The notes under the pieces were generated by a model. It was not told the origin of the DNA and made no database searches. It worked only from the letters and a program-made list of their open reading frames with translations. This document shows, one piece after another, positions 5,923 through 12,386 of a stretch of 12,386 bases of DNA. The first letter of the stretch is position 1; every line of letters starts with the position of its first letter. A program made the translations under genes and the position numbers. The stretch is from Archaeoglobales archaeon (lineage in GTDB: Archaea > Halobacteriota > Archaeoglobi > Archaeoglobales > Archaeoglobaceae): positions 1-12,386 of the forward strand of contig QMZD01000013.1 in assembly GCA_003662985.1 (NCBI GenBank), given 5' to 3'.

Positions 5923-7872
5923 ATGATAAAAGAGGCAAACTATCTCAGTTACCTCGGATATAAACTCTTCGGAGAGAGAATTAGAAAGGAGAGACACAAG
6001 TATTACTATCTCGAAAAATCTCTCAGGCAGGCGATGATCTCAATGCCTCCCGAAATGTATATAGCCTCAGCCCAAATGATCTCCCTCATCTTCGGCCTCA
6101 TAGGTGCTGCAGTTGGTCTGCTTACCGCATATTTGATTGTAGAGATCGTTGGTTTGCCAGAGGTCATAATCCCGATATCCTTACCTCAACCGCTTTACAC
6201 CTTCTGGATGGTCTACAGGCCTTGGGTGATAGCGGGATTTCTAGCCATACTCATAACGGTTGTCCTATACTATGTTGGGTATTTGCTCTTCAAGATCTAT
6301 CCGTCCACGGTTATAAGCGATAGGAAGAGCAAGATCAACAGGATTTTGCCTCATGCCATCACCTACATGTATTCATTAAGCAGAGGTGGAATGAATCTCG
6401 TCGAGATTTTCAGGAGTCTTGCCGAAAATCATGAAGTTTACGGGGAGGTTTCCGTAGAATTCGCCAGAATCATAAGAGATATGGAACTTCTTGGCAAAGA
6501 TCTGAGAACAGCCCTTTCAGATGCTATAGACCTCTCGCCATCTGAAAACCTGAGCGAGTTCTTCCACGGTTTGATTACGATCATTGACAGCGGTGGAGAC
6601 GTGACGAGGTACTTTGAGGAGAGAGCCGAATTCTATCTTGAAAGAGCAAAACAGGATCAGAAGAACTTTCTCGAGTTCTTGGGATTGATGGCGGAGAGTT
6701 ATATCACCGCCTTCGTTGCTGGACCACTCTTCCTCATAATCATCCAGACGGTCATGGTTGTGATGGGACAAGGAAATGACATCGCATTGTATGCGATAAT
6801 TTACCTGGTAATTCCTGTAGGTTCTTTCTTTTTCGCGATGGTCATTAAACTGCTCACTCCTATCGAAGAAGGAGAAGCTCCAGAGCTTAGAGAGAGTTTT
6901 GGTGTTAAGAAAAAGACGAACAGGATAGAAGGTTATGAAGATGCAATAAAAAGTTTTCACAAAAAGCTTAAATCTTGGAATCTAAAGAAAACGCTGAAGA
7001 ATCCGTTGAAGCCGGTTAGGAGGAAACCAGTCTATTCATTCATATTTTCTATACCGGTTGGAGCTCTATTTATGCTATATGGTTTCCTCCAGTTCCCATA
7101 CAGGCTGGGGATGGATTTCATCTCATGGTTCTTTTTCTTCGACGACTACCTCTTTATATCTCTTATCATAATATTCCTTCCGTTTGTGATATTCTATGAA
7201 GCCGGGAGGAGAAAGATAAAGACCGCATTAAGACTCACTCCGGTTTTCCTGAACAAGCTTGCCTCGGCGAATGAGAGCGGTATGCCGATCTATCGAGCTA
7301 TAACGATGATCGCAAAAACCGATACAAGTCCGCTGAGAAAAAATATCGCAAAAATAAAGTCAGATCTCGACTGGGGAATAAGTCTTAACGACGCGCTCGT
7401 TAGGTTTGCGAACAGACTTAAGATCTTCGAACTCTCGAGGACAATAACTCTCCTCAATGAGGCGTTGAAGTCGACAGGGAATGTTACGGAAGTCCTCATG
7501 GTTTCTGCCAAGGACGCCTCAAATGCGGAGCTCATGAGGAGGGAAAGGCTCACGAACATGTTCATGTACGTCATAATTGTTTACATATCCTTCTTCGTCT
7601 TTATTGGGATCGTTTACATAATCTCAACGACCTTCCTTTCAACCCTTGCTGAGAGCGCAGCAAAGGTTGCCGAGAGTGGAGCCTCTTATGCCATGCTTCA
7701 GGGGATAAACGCTGAAACGTATAAAAACATCTTCATGCATGCATCGATCTTCCAGGGGATATTTGCCGGAATCGTAGCAGGAGTTATGGGAGAGGGAAGC
7801 ATATCTTCCGGGATAAAGCACTCGCTTATAATGCTTGTGGTAGCCTATCTGCTGTTTACGATTTTTATTTAA
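5923..7872 (+). CDS. Type II secretion system F-domain membrane protein (TadC/GspF-like, two F domains)
   Basis: This is the membrane platform partner of the preceding ATPase in type IV pilus-like assembly. It has 649 residues. The ATG at 5923 follows AAGGTGG (5912-5918) at normal spacing. Two F domains are recognisable by their shared opening pattern: LPHAITYMYSLSRGGMNLVE near 142 and TPVFLNKLASANESGMPIYR near 439. Each is followed by a long cytoplasmic helical part and paired membrane helices. Hydrophobic segments are seen at about 52-78, 101-124, 258-281, 288-311, 370-392, 405-425, 547-572, 606-622 and 633-649. Archaeal pilus operons often use such duplicated-F proteins. No class III signal-peptide pilin is seen next to it, so the filament subunits must be encoded elsewhere or have been displaced. 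Confidence 0.88.
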   Translation: MIKEANYLSYLGYKLFGERIRKERHKYYYLEKSLRQAMISMPPEMYIASAQMISLIFGLIGAAVGLLTAYLIVEIVGLPEVIIPISLPQPLYTFWMVYRPWVIAGFLAILITVVLYYVGYLLFKIYPSTVISDRKSKINRILPHAITYMYSLSRGGMNLVEIFRSLAENHEVYGEVSVEFARIIRDMELLGKDLRTALSDAIDLSPSENLSEFFHGLITIIDSGGDVTRYFEERAEFYLERAKQDQKNFLEFLGLMAESYITAFVAGPLFLIIIQTVMVVMGQGNDIALYAIIYLVIPVGSFFFAMVIKLLTPIEEGEAPELRESFGVKKKTNRIEGYEDAIKSFHKKLKSWNLKKTLKNPLKPVRRKPVYSFIFSIPVGALFMLYGFLQFPYRLGMDFISWFFFFDDYLFISLIIIFLPFVIFYEAGRRKIKTALRLTPVFLNKLASANESGMPIYRAITMIAKTDTSPLRKNIAKIKSDLDWGISLNDALVRFANRLKIFELSRTITLLNEALKSTGNVTEVLMVSAKDASNAELMRRERLTNMFMYVIIVYISFFVFIGIVYIISTTFLSTLAESAAKVAESGASYAMLQGINAETYKNIFMHASIFQGIFAGIVAGVMGEGSISSGIKHSLIMLVVAYLLFTIFI

Positions 7873-7903
7873 ATTCTATAAATTGAGAGTCTACGCATTT
7901 CGT

Positions 7904-7923
7904 TGAATTTTTAAATATTTTTA
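7904..7923. terminator. A/T-rich convergent termination region
   Basis: Convergent stops at 7872 (+) and 7911 (-) are separated by 38 bases. The T-rich tract GAATTTTTAAATATTTTTAA can act as a U-rich terminator for the rightward pair and overlaps the end of the leftward transporter gene. No stable hairpin is seen. Confidence 0.3.
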
Positions 7924-8744
7924 ATTGCGATCCCAACTCCGGTGAGGATCAGTATCATCCCGAAGAGCTGTATACCACTAAACGATTCGTTGAAAACGAG
8001 AAAGCCGAATATTGAAGCTGCTACCGGTTCTGCAAGGGCAAGCAATGGTCCTTCGGATATCTTGCAGTACTTAAGACCGAAATTGAACAGGGTAAACGCG
8101 ATAGCTGTTGGAATTAAACCAAGGGCTATAAGCCATCCCAAATCGAGTTCAGAGAGTGGAATAACAAAAACACTAGGTAAAAGGATGAGGGAGGAAATTC
8201 CGAGATAAATCGTTGTGATCTCCAAAGAAGGCATCCACTCCCTTAGCCTTTTTATAATGAAAAAATAGAAAGCATAGCTCAATCCTGCAACGAAACCAAA
8301 CCCAACACCCATGTTTAAGCTACCAGATGGTATTAACATAAAAAATAGGCCTGCGAGGCTTATGGGTAGAGAAATGAAGACTGTATGATTAATTTTCTCT
8401 CCAGTTAGATATGCAATTGGTATAACGTAAACAGGAGCCATATAAAGGAGTAAAGCCGCTAAACCAACAGGAATTAGCTGTATTGCGGAGATATAAAATG
8501 TAACGATGGTTACATTAATGATTGAAATAGTTAAGAGTAATTTTGGATCATCGAAGGATGGCCTTCTTTTGACTGAGATGGTTATCGGTATGAGGAAAAG
8601 AAAGCCGAAGAGGAATCTGAAAAAGGTTATGTGGATGGGATTCATGTGGATGTTTCTTACAAATACGGCAACCGAACCCATGAGAACAGCGGCTGTTATC
8701 ACCGATGCAACACCGCTGAGCTCCCTGATCTCCTGTGTCTTCAT
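7911..8744 (-). CDS. EamA/DMT-family membrane transporter
   Basis: This is a drug/metabolite transporter superfamily permease with ten predicted membrane helices in two EamA repeats; the substrate is unknown. The start is taken as ATG 8744 (277 residues, beginning MKTQEIREL) rather than the TTG at 8768. A TATA-like CGATTTATT (minus strand, about 8774-8766) is centred about 25 bases before the ATG, pointing to a leaderless message. The first repeat includes GVASVITAAVLMGSVAVFVRN and FFRFLFGFLFLIPI. The second begins around GFGFVAGLSYAFYFFIIKRL and ends with the family-typical PVAASIFGFLVFNESFSGIQ, then the last helix GMILILTGVGIAI. Length and layout match ordinary EamA proteins. It lies downstream of the SRP RNA on the same strand but seems to have its own promoter. 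Confidence 0.88.
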   Translation of the reverse strand: MKTQEIRELSGVASVITAAVLMGSVAVFVRNIHMNPIHITFFRFLFGFLFLIPITISVKRRPSFDDPKLLLTISIINVTIVTFYISAIQLIPVGLAALLLYMAPVYVIPIAYLTGEKINHTVFISLPISLAGLFFMLIPSGSLNMGVGFGFVAGLSYAFYFFIIKRLREWMPSLEITTIYLGISSLILLPSVFVIPLSELDLGWLIALGLIPTAIAFTLFNFGLKYCKISEGPLLALAEPVAASIFGFLVFNESFSGIQLFGMILILTGVGIAIKNI

Positions 8745-8765
8745 ATCACTTCTCTTATCGCCCCA

Positions 8766-8780
8766 CAATAAATCGTTTTG
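8766..8780 (-). promoter_or_regulatory. Promoter of the EamA gene
   Basis: On the minus strand CAAAACGATTTATTG reads as a BRE-like purine stretch plus a TATA box, centred about 25 bases upstream of ATG 8744. This supports the shorter start and a leaderless transcript. Confidence 0.4.
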
Positions 8781-8791
8781 GTATTTGTTTC

Positions 8792-8810
8792 AAAAAATAC
8801 TAAAAATTAA
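8792..8810 (-). terminator. T-rich terminator of the SRP RNA
   Basis: Directly after the 3' closing strand of SRP RNA helix 1, the minus strand reads TTAATTTTTAGTATTTTTT, two T runs typical of archaeal termination. Confidence 0.55.
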
Positions 8811-9121
8811 GGTGGGCACGCCTCGGGTCGATTCGCTTTGCAGGGGGACATTCAAGACATCCTCTCCTCCCCGCTACCCCGACAGCGCCGGTCGTCCGGA
8901 GTAAGCTTGCTCCCTTCCGGGCCTGGGCCGTTCCCTCCGGTTAATACTGCTGACAGCCCCTCCGGGCAGCCAGACAGTAACCGCCGGCCCATCGGGACGG
9001 GGACTCTACGAGGATGAGGAGAATGCCATCCCCTGCTCCACGAACCTTCCCTCGGCTTCGGCCCCCGCATATCGACGGTTTCGGGTCACAGGCTACGCCG
9101 AGCAGCCCGGCCTAGCCCACC
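8811..9121 (-). ncRNA. ffs: Signal recognition particle RNA (archaeal 7S RNA)
   Basis: This is the RNA scaffold of the signal recognition particle, which binds SRP54 and SRP19 and targets membrane and secreted proteins. The 311-nt G/C-rich block stands out from its A/T-rich surroundings. Its ends pair as helix 1: GGTGGGC (9121-9115, minus) with GCCCACC (8817-8811). The conserved helix 8 signature GGCCCAGGCCCGGAAGGGAG and following GCAAGC lies at 8929-8905 (minus). Helix 6 is closed by a GGAG tetraloop (8963-8960) between GCCC and GGGC arms, fitting the GNAR loop bound by SRP19. The 5' Alu-like part contains GTAGCCTGTGACCCGAAACC. Length, helix 1 and helix 6 are the archaeal form. Open frames across this block on either strand are not genes. 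Confidence 0.97.
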
Positions 9122-9140
9122 AGAATAGATGTTTCTGAGA

Positions 9141-9160
9141 GGTATATTAAGCTTTCCGGA
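9141..9160 (-). promoter_or_regulatory. SRP RNA promoter (BRE and TATA box)
   Basis: On the minus strand TCCGGAAAGCTTAATATACC contains a purine-rich BRE (GGAAAG) and TATA box TTAATATA, centred about 25 bases before the first base of the RNA at 9121. This is the expected archaeal spacing. Confidence 0.7.
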
Positions 9161-9170
9161 GATGGAAAGC
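9151..9170. repeat. Inverted repeat at the SRP RNA promoter
   Basis: GCTTTCC (9151-9157) and GGAAAGC (9164-9170) are perfect 7-base arms around a 6-base centre. One arm covers the BRE of the SRP RNA promoter. It could be a protein-binding site or chance; no function is known. Confidence 0.5.
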
Positions 9171-9266
9171 GTTGGTTCAAATCACCCAGTTTAACTAATC
9201 GATAACAGATTGATTTAAGTAGGGAAATAGACTAAGGTTGAAAGACTAAAAATACAATTTATAAAA

Positions 9267-9273
9267 GAGGTGA
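9267..9273 (+). promoter_or_regulatory. Ribosome binding site of the winged-helix gene
   Basis: GAGGTGA lies four bases before ATG 9278 and fixes that start over the downstream in-frame ATG codons. A weak TATA candidate, ATTTAAGT at 9213-9220, would place transcription start near 9242. Confidence 0.6.
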
Positions 9274-9277
9274 CCTG

Positions 9278-9538
9278 ATGAAAGGGATGAAAGAAATGAA
9301 GGAACTGATTGGACATGTAACTTCGAACAGCAACAAGGTTAAGATAATCGAAATCCTTCACCGGAAAGAAAGCAATTCGAAGGCTATTTCAAAAAGCATG
9401 AGGGTTCCGGACAGGGTTGTCAAAGGTTTACTCGATGAGCTTGTAGAAGATGGAATAGTTGAAGCCAATGAAGGAATTTATAAGCTTACGGATCTCGGTA
9501 AGCAGATATTCGGTGAGGTAAAAGGAATAAGGGGGTAG
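9278..9538 (+). CDS. Small winged-helix DNA-binding protein
   Basis: This protein has 86 residues and a strong ribosome binding site. The segment from about residue 19 to 70 follows the winged-helix order: helix NKVKIIEILHRKES, helix SKAISKSM, recognition helix RVPDRVVKGLLDELVEDGIV, then a wing with EANEGIYKLTDLGKQIF. This is typical of archaeal ArsR/MarR-like single-domain regulators. No metal-binding cysteines or second domain are present. Its stop overlaps the GTG of the radical SAM gene by one base (TAGTG), so the two are co-translated and probably functionally linked. It may regulate its own operon. It sits divergent from the SRP RNA with 156 bases between them. The specific target is unknown. 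Confidence 0.8.
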   Translation: MKGMKEMKELIGHVTSNSNKVKIIEILHRKESNSKAISKSMRVPDRVVKGLLDELVEDGIVEANEGIYKLTDLGKQIFGEVKGIRG

Positions 9539-10725
9539 TGGTAGCTAAGATGGACAGCTCAGCAAAGACACATCCAATACTGAGAGAATACGAGGAGAAT
9601 GGAGAGAAGGTATTTGTTCTGAGGAATTTTGTTGAAATAAGGATACCCATTCCCGCTTATGAATCTCTGGTAAGGAGAAGGGAGAAGGAGTACGTAATTT
9701 CCTATGCTGAACCGAGGCGGATTTTAAGCCATATCACAAAGAGAAATCTCATTTTTGTTACTAAAGAGAGTGGAATTCCCCTCATGGGGAGCTCTGCTTT
9801 CGGTCTGATAGATAGAGGCACCAACTTGATCCAGATAAGGCCCGTTTGCGGGTGCAATCTGCGGTGCATCTTTTGCAGCGTTGATGAAGGAAAGAACAGC
9901 AAAACCAGGGCAACGGACTATCTGGTAGATCCGGATTATATGCTGGAGTGGATAACAGAAGTTGCACGATTCAAGGGCAAAAATGTTGAGGCGCATATAG
10001 ATGGTCAGGGAGAGCCTTTTCTTTATCCCTACATAGAAGAATTGCTTGAGGGTATATCGAGATTAAAGGAGATCGATGTTGTCTCGATTCAGACGAATGG
10101 TATTCTACTCTCGGAAAAGAAAATCGAGAGACTTGAAAATCTTGTCACGAGGATAAATCTCTCTTTGAGTTCTCTCGATGAAGAAAGAGCGAGCAAGCTT
10201 GCGGGAGTTAGATATCCATTGAATAGGATTATAGACGTTGCAAAGGCCATTGCTGAGAGCAAGATCGATCTTCTCATAGCTCCTGTTTGGGTTCCGGGGT
10301 ATAACGACGGAGATATGGAGGAGATAATTGAATTCGCCCTTGAGATAGGTGCCGGGAAGAAGTACCCCCCTCTGGGCATTCAAAAGTACATACCCTACAA
10401 ATTTGGAAGAAAGCTCAAAAACGTGATGCCCTTCAGGGAGTTTTATGCTAAACTGGAAGGGTGGGAGAAGGAATACGGTGTGAAACTTATTCTGAAGCCG
10501 GAAGACTTTGGAATGTACAAGTGTAAGAAATTTTCCCATCCAATTAAAAAGGGAGATGTTTTCAAAGCAAGAATAGTTGCAGAAGGCAGAATGCATGGAG
10601 AAAAGCTTGTTGTTGTCAAAAATAGGGTTGTGACCGTTAGAACAAATCACAAGACAGGTGATTTTGTTAAGTTTAGAATCGTTAGATCGAAAGATGGTAT
10701 CTTTCTCGGTGAGGTATTGAATTGA
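9538..10725 (+). CDS. Radical SAM protein with C-terminal TRAM domain
   Basis: This protein has 395 residues and a GTG start at 9538, chosen for its overlap with the preceding stop and the GGGGG just upstream; ATG 9550 is the alternative. The [4Fe-4S]/SAM motif CxxxCxxC is C106-N-L-R-C110-I-F-C113, with an extra Cys at 104. It is followed by the usual radical SAM barrel elements, such as GQGEPFLYPYIEELL (the GGEP-like SAM contact) and SIQTNGILLS. The last 55 or so residues (KARIVAEGRMHGEKLVVV to FRIVRSKDGIFLGEVL) form a TRAM domain, an RNA-binding beta barrel known from tRNA-modifying enzymes such as MiaB. The family is a widespread archaeal radical SAM group (to my memory COG2100) with no established reaction. 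An RNA-modifying role is an inference from the TRAM domain only. Confidence 0.87.
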   Translation: MVAKMDSSAKTHPILREYEENGEKVFVLRNFVEIRIPIPAYESLVRRREKEYVISYAEPRRILSHITKRNLIFVTKESGIPLMGSSAFGLIDRGTNLIQIRPVCGCNLRCIFCSVDEGKNSKTRATDYLVDPDYMLEWITEVARFKGKNVEAHIDGQGEPFLYPYIEELLEGISRLKEIDVVSIQTNGILLSEKKIERLENLVTRINLSLSSLDEERASKLAGVRYPLNRIIDVAKAIAESKIDLLIAPVWVPGYNDGDMEEIIEFALEIGAGKKYPPLGIQKYIPYKFGRKLKNVMPFREFYAKLEGWEKEYGVKLILKPEDFGMYKCKKFSHPIKKGDVFKARIVAEGRMHGEKLVVVKNRVVTVRTNHKTGDFVKFRIVRSKDGIFLGEVLN

Positions 10726-10761
10726 CTTGGCATCAAGTTTGATATTAAGTTTTAGATATCT

Positions 10762-10816
10762 GAAATTTTAAAATTTCGAAAAAAGGAAAATTTTAAAATG
10801 GTAAGGACATTTTACC
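10762..10816. repeat. Palindromic and direct repeats in the adk promoter
   Basis: A perfect 16-base palindrome GAAATTTTAAAATTTC lies at 10762-10777. Its core AAATTTTAAAAT recurs at 10788-10799, 25 bases on, where it contains the TATA box. A third small inverted repeat GGTAA (10800-10804) / TTACC (10812-10816) lies between the TATA box and the start codon. The arrangement resembles operator sites, but the A/T composition makes chance repeats more likely than usual. Confidence 0.5.
10778..10799 (+). promoter_or_regulatory. adk promoter (BRE/TATA), probably leaderless
   Basis: GAAAAAAGGAAAA followed by TTTTAAAA (10791-10798) forms a BRE/TATA pair centred about 25 bases before ATG 10820. No ribosome binding site lies between, so transcription probably starts at the ATG. 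Confidence 0.6.
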
Positions 10817-10819
10817 TTC

Positions 10820-11470
10820 ATGAACCTAATTCTGTTGGGTGCTCCGGGGGCCGGAAAAGGCACTCAGGCAAAGCTTATAGTTTCAAAATACAACATTCCG
10901 CAGATCTCAACCGGAGACATGCTTAGAGAAGCTGTGGCGAAGCAAACAGAGCTTGGGAAAAAGGCAAAAGAGTACATGGATAAAGGAGAACTCGTGCCGG
11001 ATGATGTTGTTATAGGAATCGTTAAAGAAAGACTTGCCCAGCCTGATTGCGAGAAGGGATTCATCCTCGATGGCTTTCCGAGAACGCTAAAACAGGCAGA
11101 GGCTTTGGACAAGATACTCGATGAACTTGGGAAGAAGATCGATGCCGTAATCAACGTTGCGGTACCGGAAGATGAGATCGTGAGGAGGATAGTTAACAGA
11201 AGAACCTGCAAAAAGTGCGGAGCGGTTTACCATCTAATTTACAACCCTCCCAAAGAGTCAGGAAAATGTGATAAATGTGGTGGAGAACTTTATCAGAGGG
11301 ATGACGATAGGGAAGAGACCGTAAAGGAAAGGCTAAAGGTTTACAAAGCCCAGACGGAGCCTTTGATAGATTATTACAGCAAGAAAGGCTTGGTTTACGA
11401 TGTTGATGGGGCAAAATCCATTGACGGAGTCTTTGAAGAAATAAAGGAAATTTTGGACAAACTTGCCTGA
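10820..11470 (+). CDS. adk: Adenylate kinase
   Basis: This enzyme interconverts AMP plus ATP and two ADP in the cytoplasm. It has 216 residues, the usual length for the long-lid bacterial-type enzyme. The P-loop GAPGAGKGT is at residues 7-15. The AMP-site segment [12 protein letters not shown] follows, then FILDGFPRT, and the arginine-bearing core VRRIVNRRT. The lid is zinc-binding: Cys130, Cys133, Cys150 and Cys153 (CxxC...CxxC), with [12 protein letters not shown] between them, and then [13 protein letters not shown]. The product is therefore the zinc-lid form rather than the short archaeal AdkA type of methanogens and Sulfolobus. All catalytic motifs are intact. It has its own promoter and ends 2 nt from the convergent hydrolase stop. 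Confidence 0.97.
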   Translation: MNLILLGAPGAGKGTQAKLIVSKYNIPQISTGDMLREAVAKQTELGKKAKEYMDKGELVPDDVVIGIVKERLAQPDCEKGFILDGFPRTLKQAEALDKILDELGKKIDAVINVAVPEDEIVRRIVNRRTCKKCGAVYHLIYNPPKESGKCDKCGGELYQRDDDREETVKERLKVYKAQTEPLIDYYSKKGLVYDVDGAKSIDGVFEEIKEILDKLA

Positions 11471-11472
11471 TA

Positions 11473-12201
11473 TCAGACGAAGATTTCCTGCATAACCATC
11501 CCATACTTTTCTTTTTTGACGAGCCAGGTTCTTATCTTTTCCATCACTTCCTTATGATGTCTTAAGAAGTGACTTCCATTTACCACTTTGAGGAAGTATT
11601 TCGGTTCGGCAGCAGCATCGAAAAGGACTTCAGCATCCTCAAAGGGAATTATCTGGTCAGAAGACCCATGAACTATTAATTTTGGGCATCTAACGTCTCT
11701 TATCCATGTTTTTGGCTCGTACATCTCCATCTCTTTTAGAAATCTTTTTTTGAAGGACTCAAAATCTCTTAGCCCCCTTAAGACACCTGTTAACTTGTTG
11801 TGGGCATAGATTTCCCTTAACATGTATTCAGTAATTGAGTTAGAGCAACATGGAACGCCAACGAGGACGAGATTTCTGATGTTATCCCTATTTGCTGCAA
11901 CATAGGTTCCAACAACTCCACCCATACTAAACGCCACCAGACTTACTGATGTGAACTCGTTAATGATTGAAGAAAGATCTTTTATCCAGTTCTCAAGATT
12001 AAAGTCCCCTTTACTCAGACCTGTACCGGAAAAATCGAAAATCAGGGAATTTAATCCTTTCTCTGCAAAATCTTTAGCAAGCTGATCGTAACCTTTCTCG
12101 ATAACGGATCCAGCCTCATATGGCAGACCATGGCAGAAAATAACCACGTTTTCCACATGAAACCTCAGATGTTTTCCTCCAAATTCGGTGTCGAGTTTCA
12201 T
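11473..12201 (-). CDS. Alpha/beta hydrolase (serine hydrolase, lysophospholipase/esterase-like)
   Basis: This protein has 242 residues with a complete alpha/beta-hydrolase layout. VVIFCHG gives the oxyanion strand (His24-Gly25). FDFSGTGLSKG follows the second strand. The nucleophile elbow is AFSMGG with Ser92, where Ala replaces the first Gly of the usual GxSxG. The acid is Asp182 in VHGSSDQIIPF and the base is His211 in NGSHFLRHH. A short helical cap lies at about 118-165. No signal peptide is visible, so it is cytoplasmic. The substrate is unknown; similar small hydrolases act on carboxylic esters or peptides. The start ATG 12201 follows a TATA box at leaderless spacing. The stop is 2 nt from the adk stop, so the two genes share essentially no intergenic space. 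Confidence 0.88.
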   Translation of the reverse strand: MKLDTEFGGKHLRFHVENVVIFCHGLPYEAGSVIEKGYDQLAKDFAEKGLNSLIFDFSGTGLSKGDFNLENWIKDLSSIINEFTSVSLVAFSMGGVVGTYVAANRDNIRNLVLVGVPCCSNSITEYMLREIYAHNKLTGVLRGLRDFESFKKRFLKEMEMYEPKTWIRDVRCPKLIVHGSSDQIIPFEDAEVLFDAAAEPKYFLKVVNGSHFLRHHKEVMEKIRTWLVKKEKYGMVMQEIFV

Positions 12202-12221
12202 GATCTGATAATTGAGAAAGG

Positions 12222-12240
12222 AGTATATTAAATTAGGCTT
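12222..12240 (-). promoter_or_regulatory. Promoter of the hydrolase gene
   Basis: On the minus strand AAGCCTAATTTAATATACT has TATA box TTTAATATAC centred about 26 bases before ATG 12201. No ribosome binding site lies between (the sequence is pyrimidine-rich CTCCTTTCTC), which indicates a leaderless message. Confidence 0.6.
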
Positions 12241-12386
12241 ACTTGGTACTTGGTGTGGGTTTTGTTGCTCTTGATTTTGATTTGGTTTGAAAATTTGTCC
12301 TATCCTACAATTAAATACCGATTATACCAGTGCCAATCATACTAAAGAAAATCGATTACAAAAGCAATCAGAAACTAAGAAATCAA

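Noticed and set aside
8852..9070. Open frames within the G/C-rich block
   Set aside because: They lie inside the SRP RNA. The RNA's helix 1, GGAG tetraloop and helix 8 signature explain the sequence fully.
9171..9190. GTTGGTTCAAATCACCC resembles a tRNA T-arm
   Set aside because: Only two of five stem pairs form, and no acceptor, D or anticodon arm lies upstream at the right distance.
12241..12386. Right-edge A/T-rich DNA with a tandem ACTTGGT and a possible rightward TATA (ATTAAATAC, near 12310)
   Set aside because: No start codon, RNA fold or regular repeat unit could be supported before the window ends. It is not a CRISPR array.

Overview
The window is archaeal and most likely from the Archaeoglobales. 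It carries an archaeal-type SRP (7S) RNA, TATA/BRE promoters with several apparently leaderless genes, strong GGAGGTGA-type ribosome binding sites, an archaeal secretion ATPase/double-F-domain membrane protein pair, and a bacterial-type zinc-lid adenylate kinase of the kind found in Archaeoglobus. The genus assignment is inference from gene content and memory, not from a search.

Positions 1 to about 3746 are the end of an integrated virus or virus-like element. A rightward cassette encodes the C-terminus of a small membrane protein, a 329-residue membrane-anchored protein of unknown function, a 227-residue protein whose C-terminus resembles phage/virus structural beta domains, and a 348-residue right-handed parallel beta-helix protein (spike or fibre candidate). 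These genes overlap or nearly touch. Facing them on the minus strand is a tyrosine recombinase. Its reading frame does not begin at the internal ATG (3470). It continues open upstream through a complete core-binding domain and into a 42-nt stretch (3746 to 3705, minus strand) that matches the 5' half of a tRNA-Leu(CAG) gene up to the anticodon loop and then stops matching. No ATG, GTG or TTG start lies upstream of the tRNA half. This is the int(C) side of a split, SSV-type-like integrase gene, so the provirus/host border is here. The int(N) piece and a complete tRNA-Leu are expected beyond the left edge of the window.

Positions about 3750 to 7872 are host: a possible 28-codon gene on the minus strand, then a two-gene type IV pilus/secretion operon made of a VirB11/GspE-like ATPase with a long charged, lysine-rich N-terminal extension and a membrane protein with two GspF/TadC domains. 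Convergent to it is an EamA-family transporter (7911-8744, minus). Upstream of the transporter on the same strand is the SRP RNA (9121 to 8811) with its own TATA box and T-rich terminator.

Divergent from the SRP RNA is a two-gene unit: a small winged-helix protein overlapping by one base a radical SAM protein with a C-terminal TRAM domain. Next come adenylate kinase, behind an A/T-rich promoter with palindromic repeats, and a convergent alpha/beta hydrolase whose stop codon lies 2 nt from that of adk. The last 185 bases hold only the hydrolase promoter and unassigned A/T-rich DNA. The most noteworthy signal is the integrase/tRNA junction: the element appears to use the 5' half of a tRNA gene as its attachment core inside its own integrase gene.
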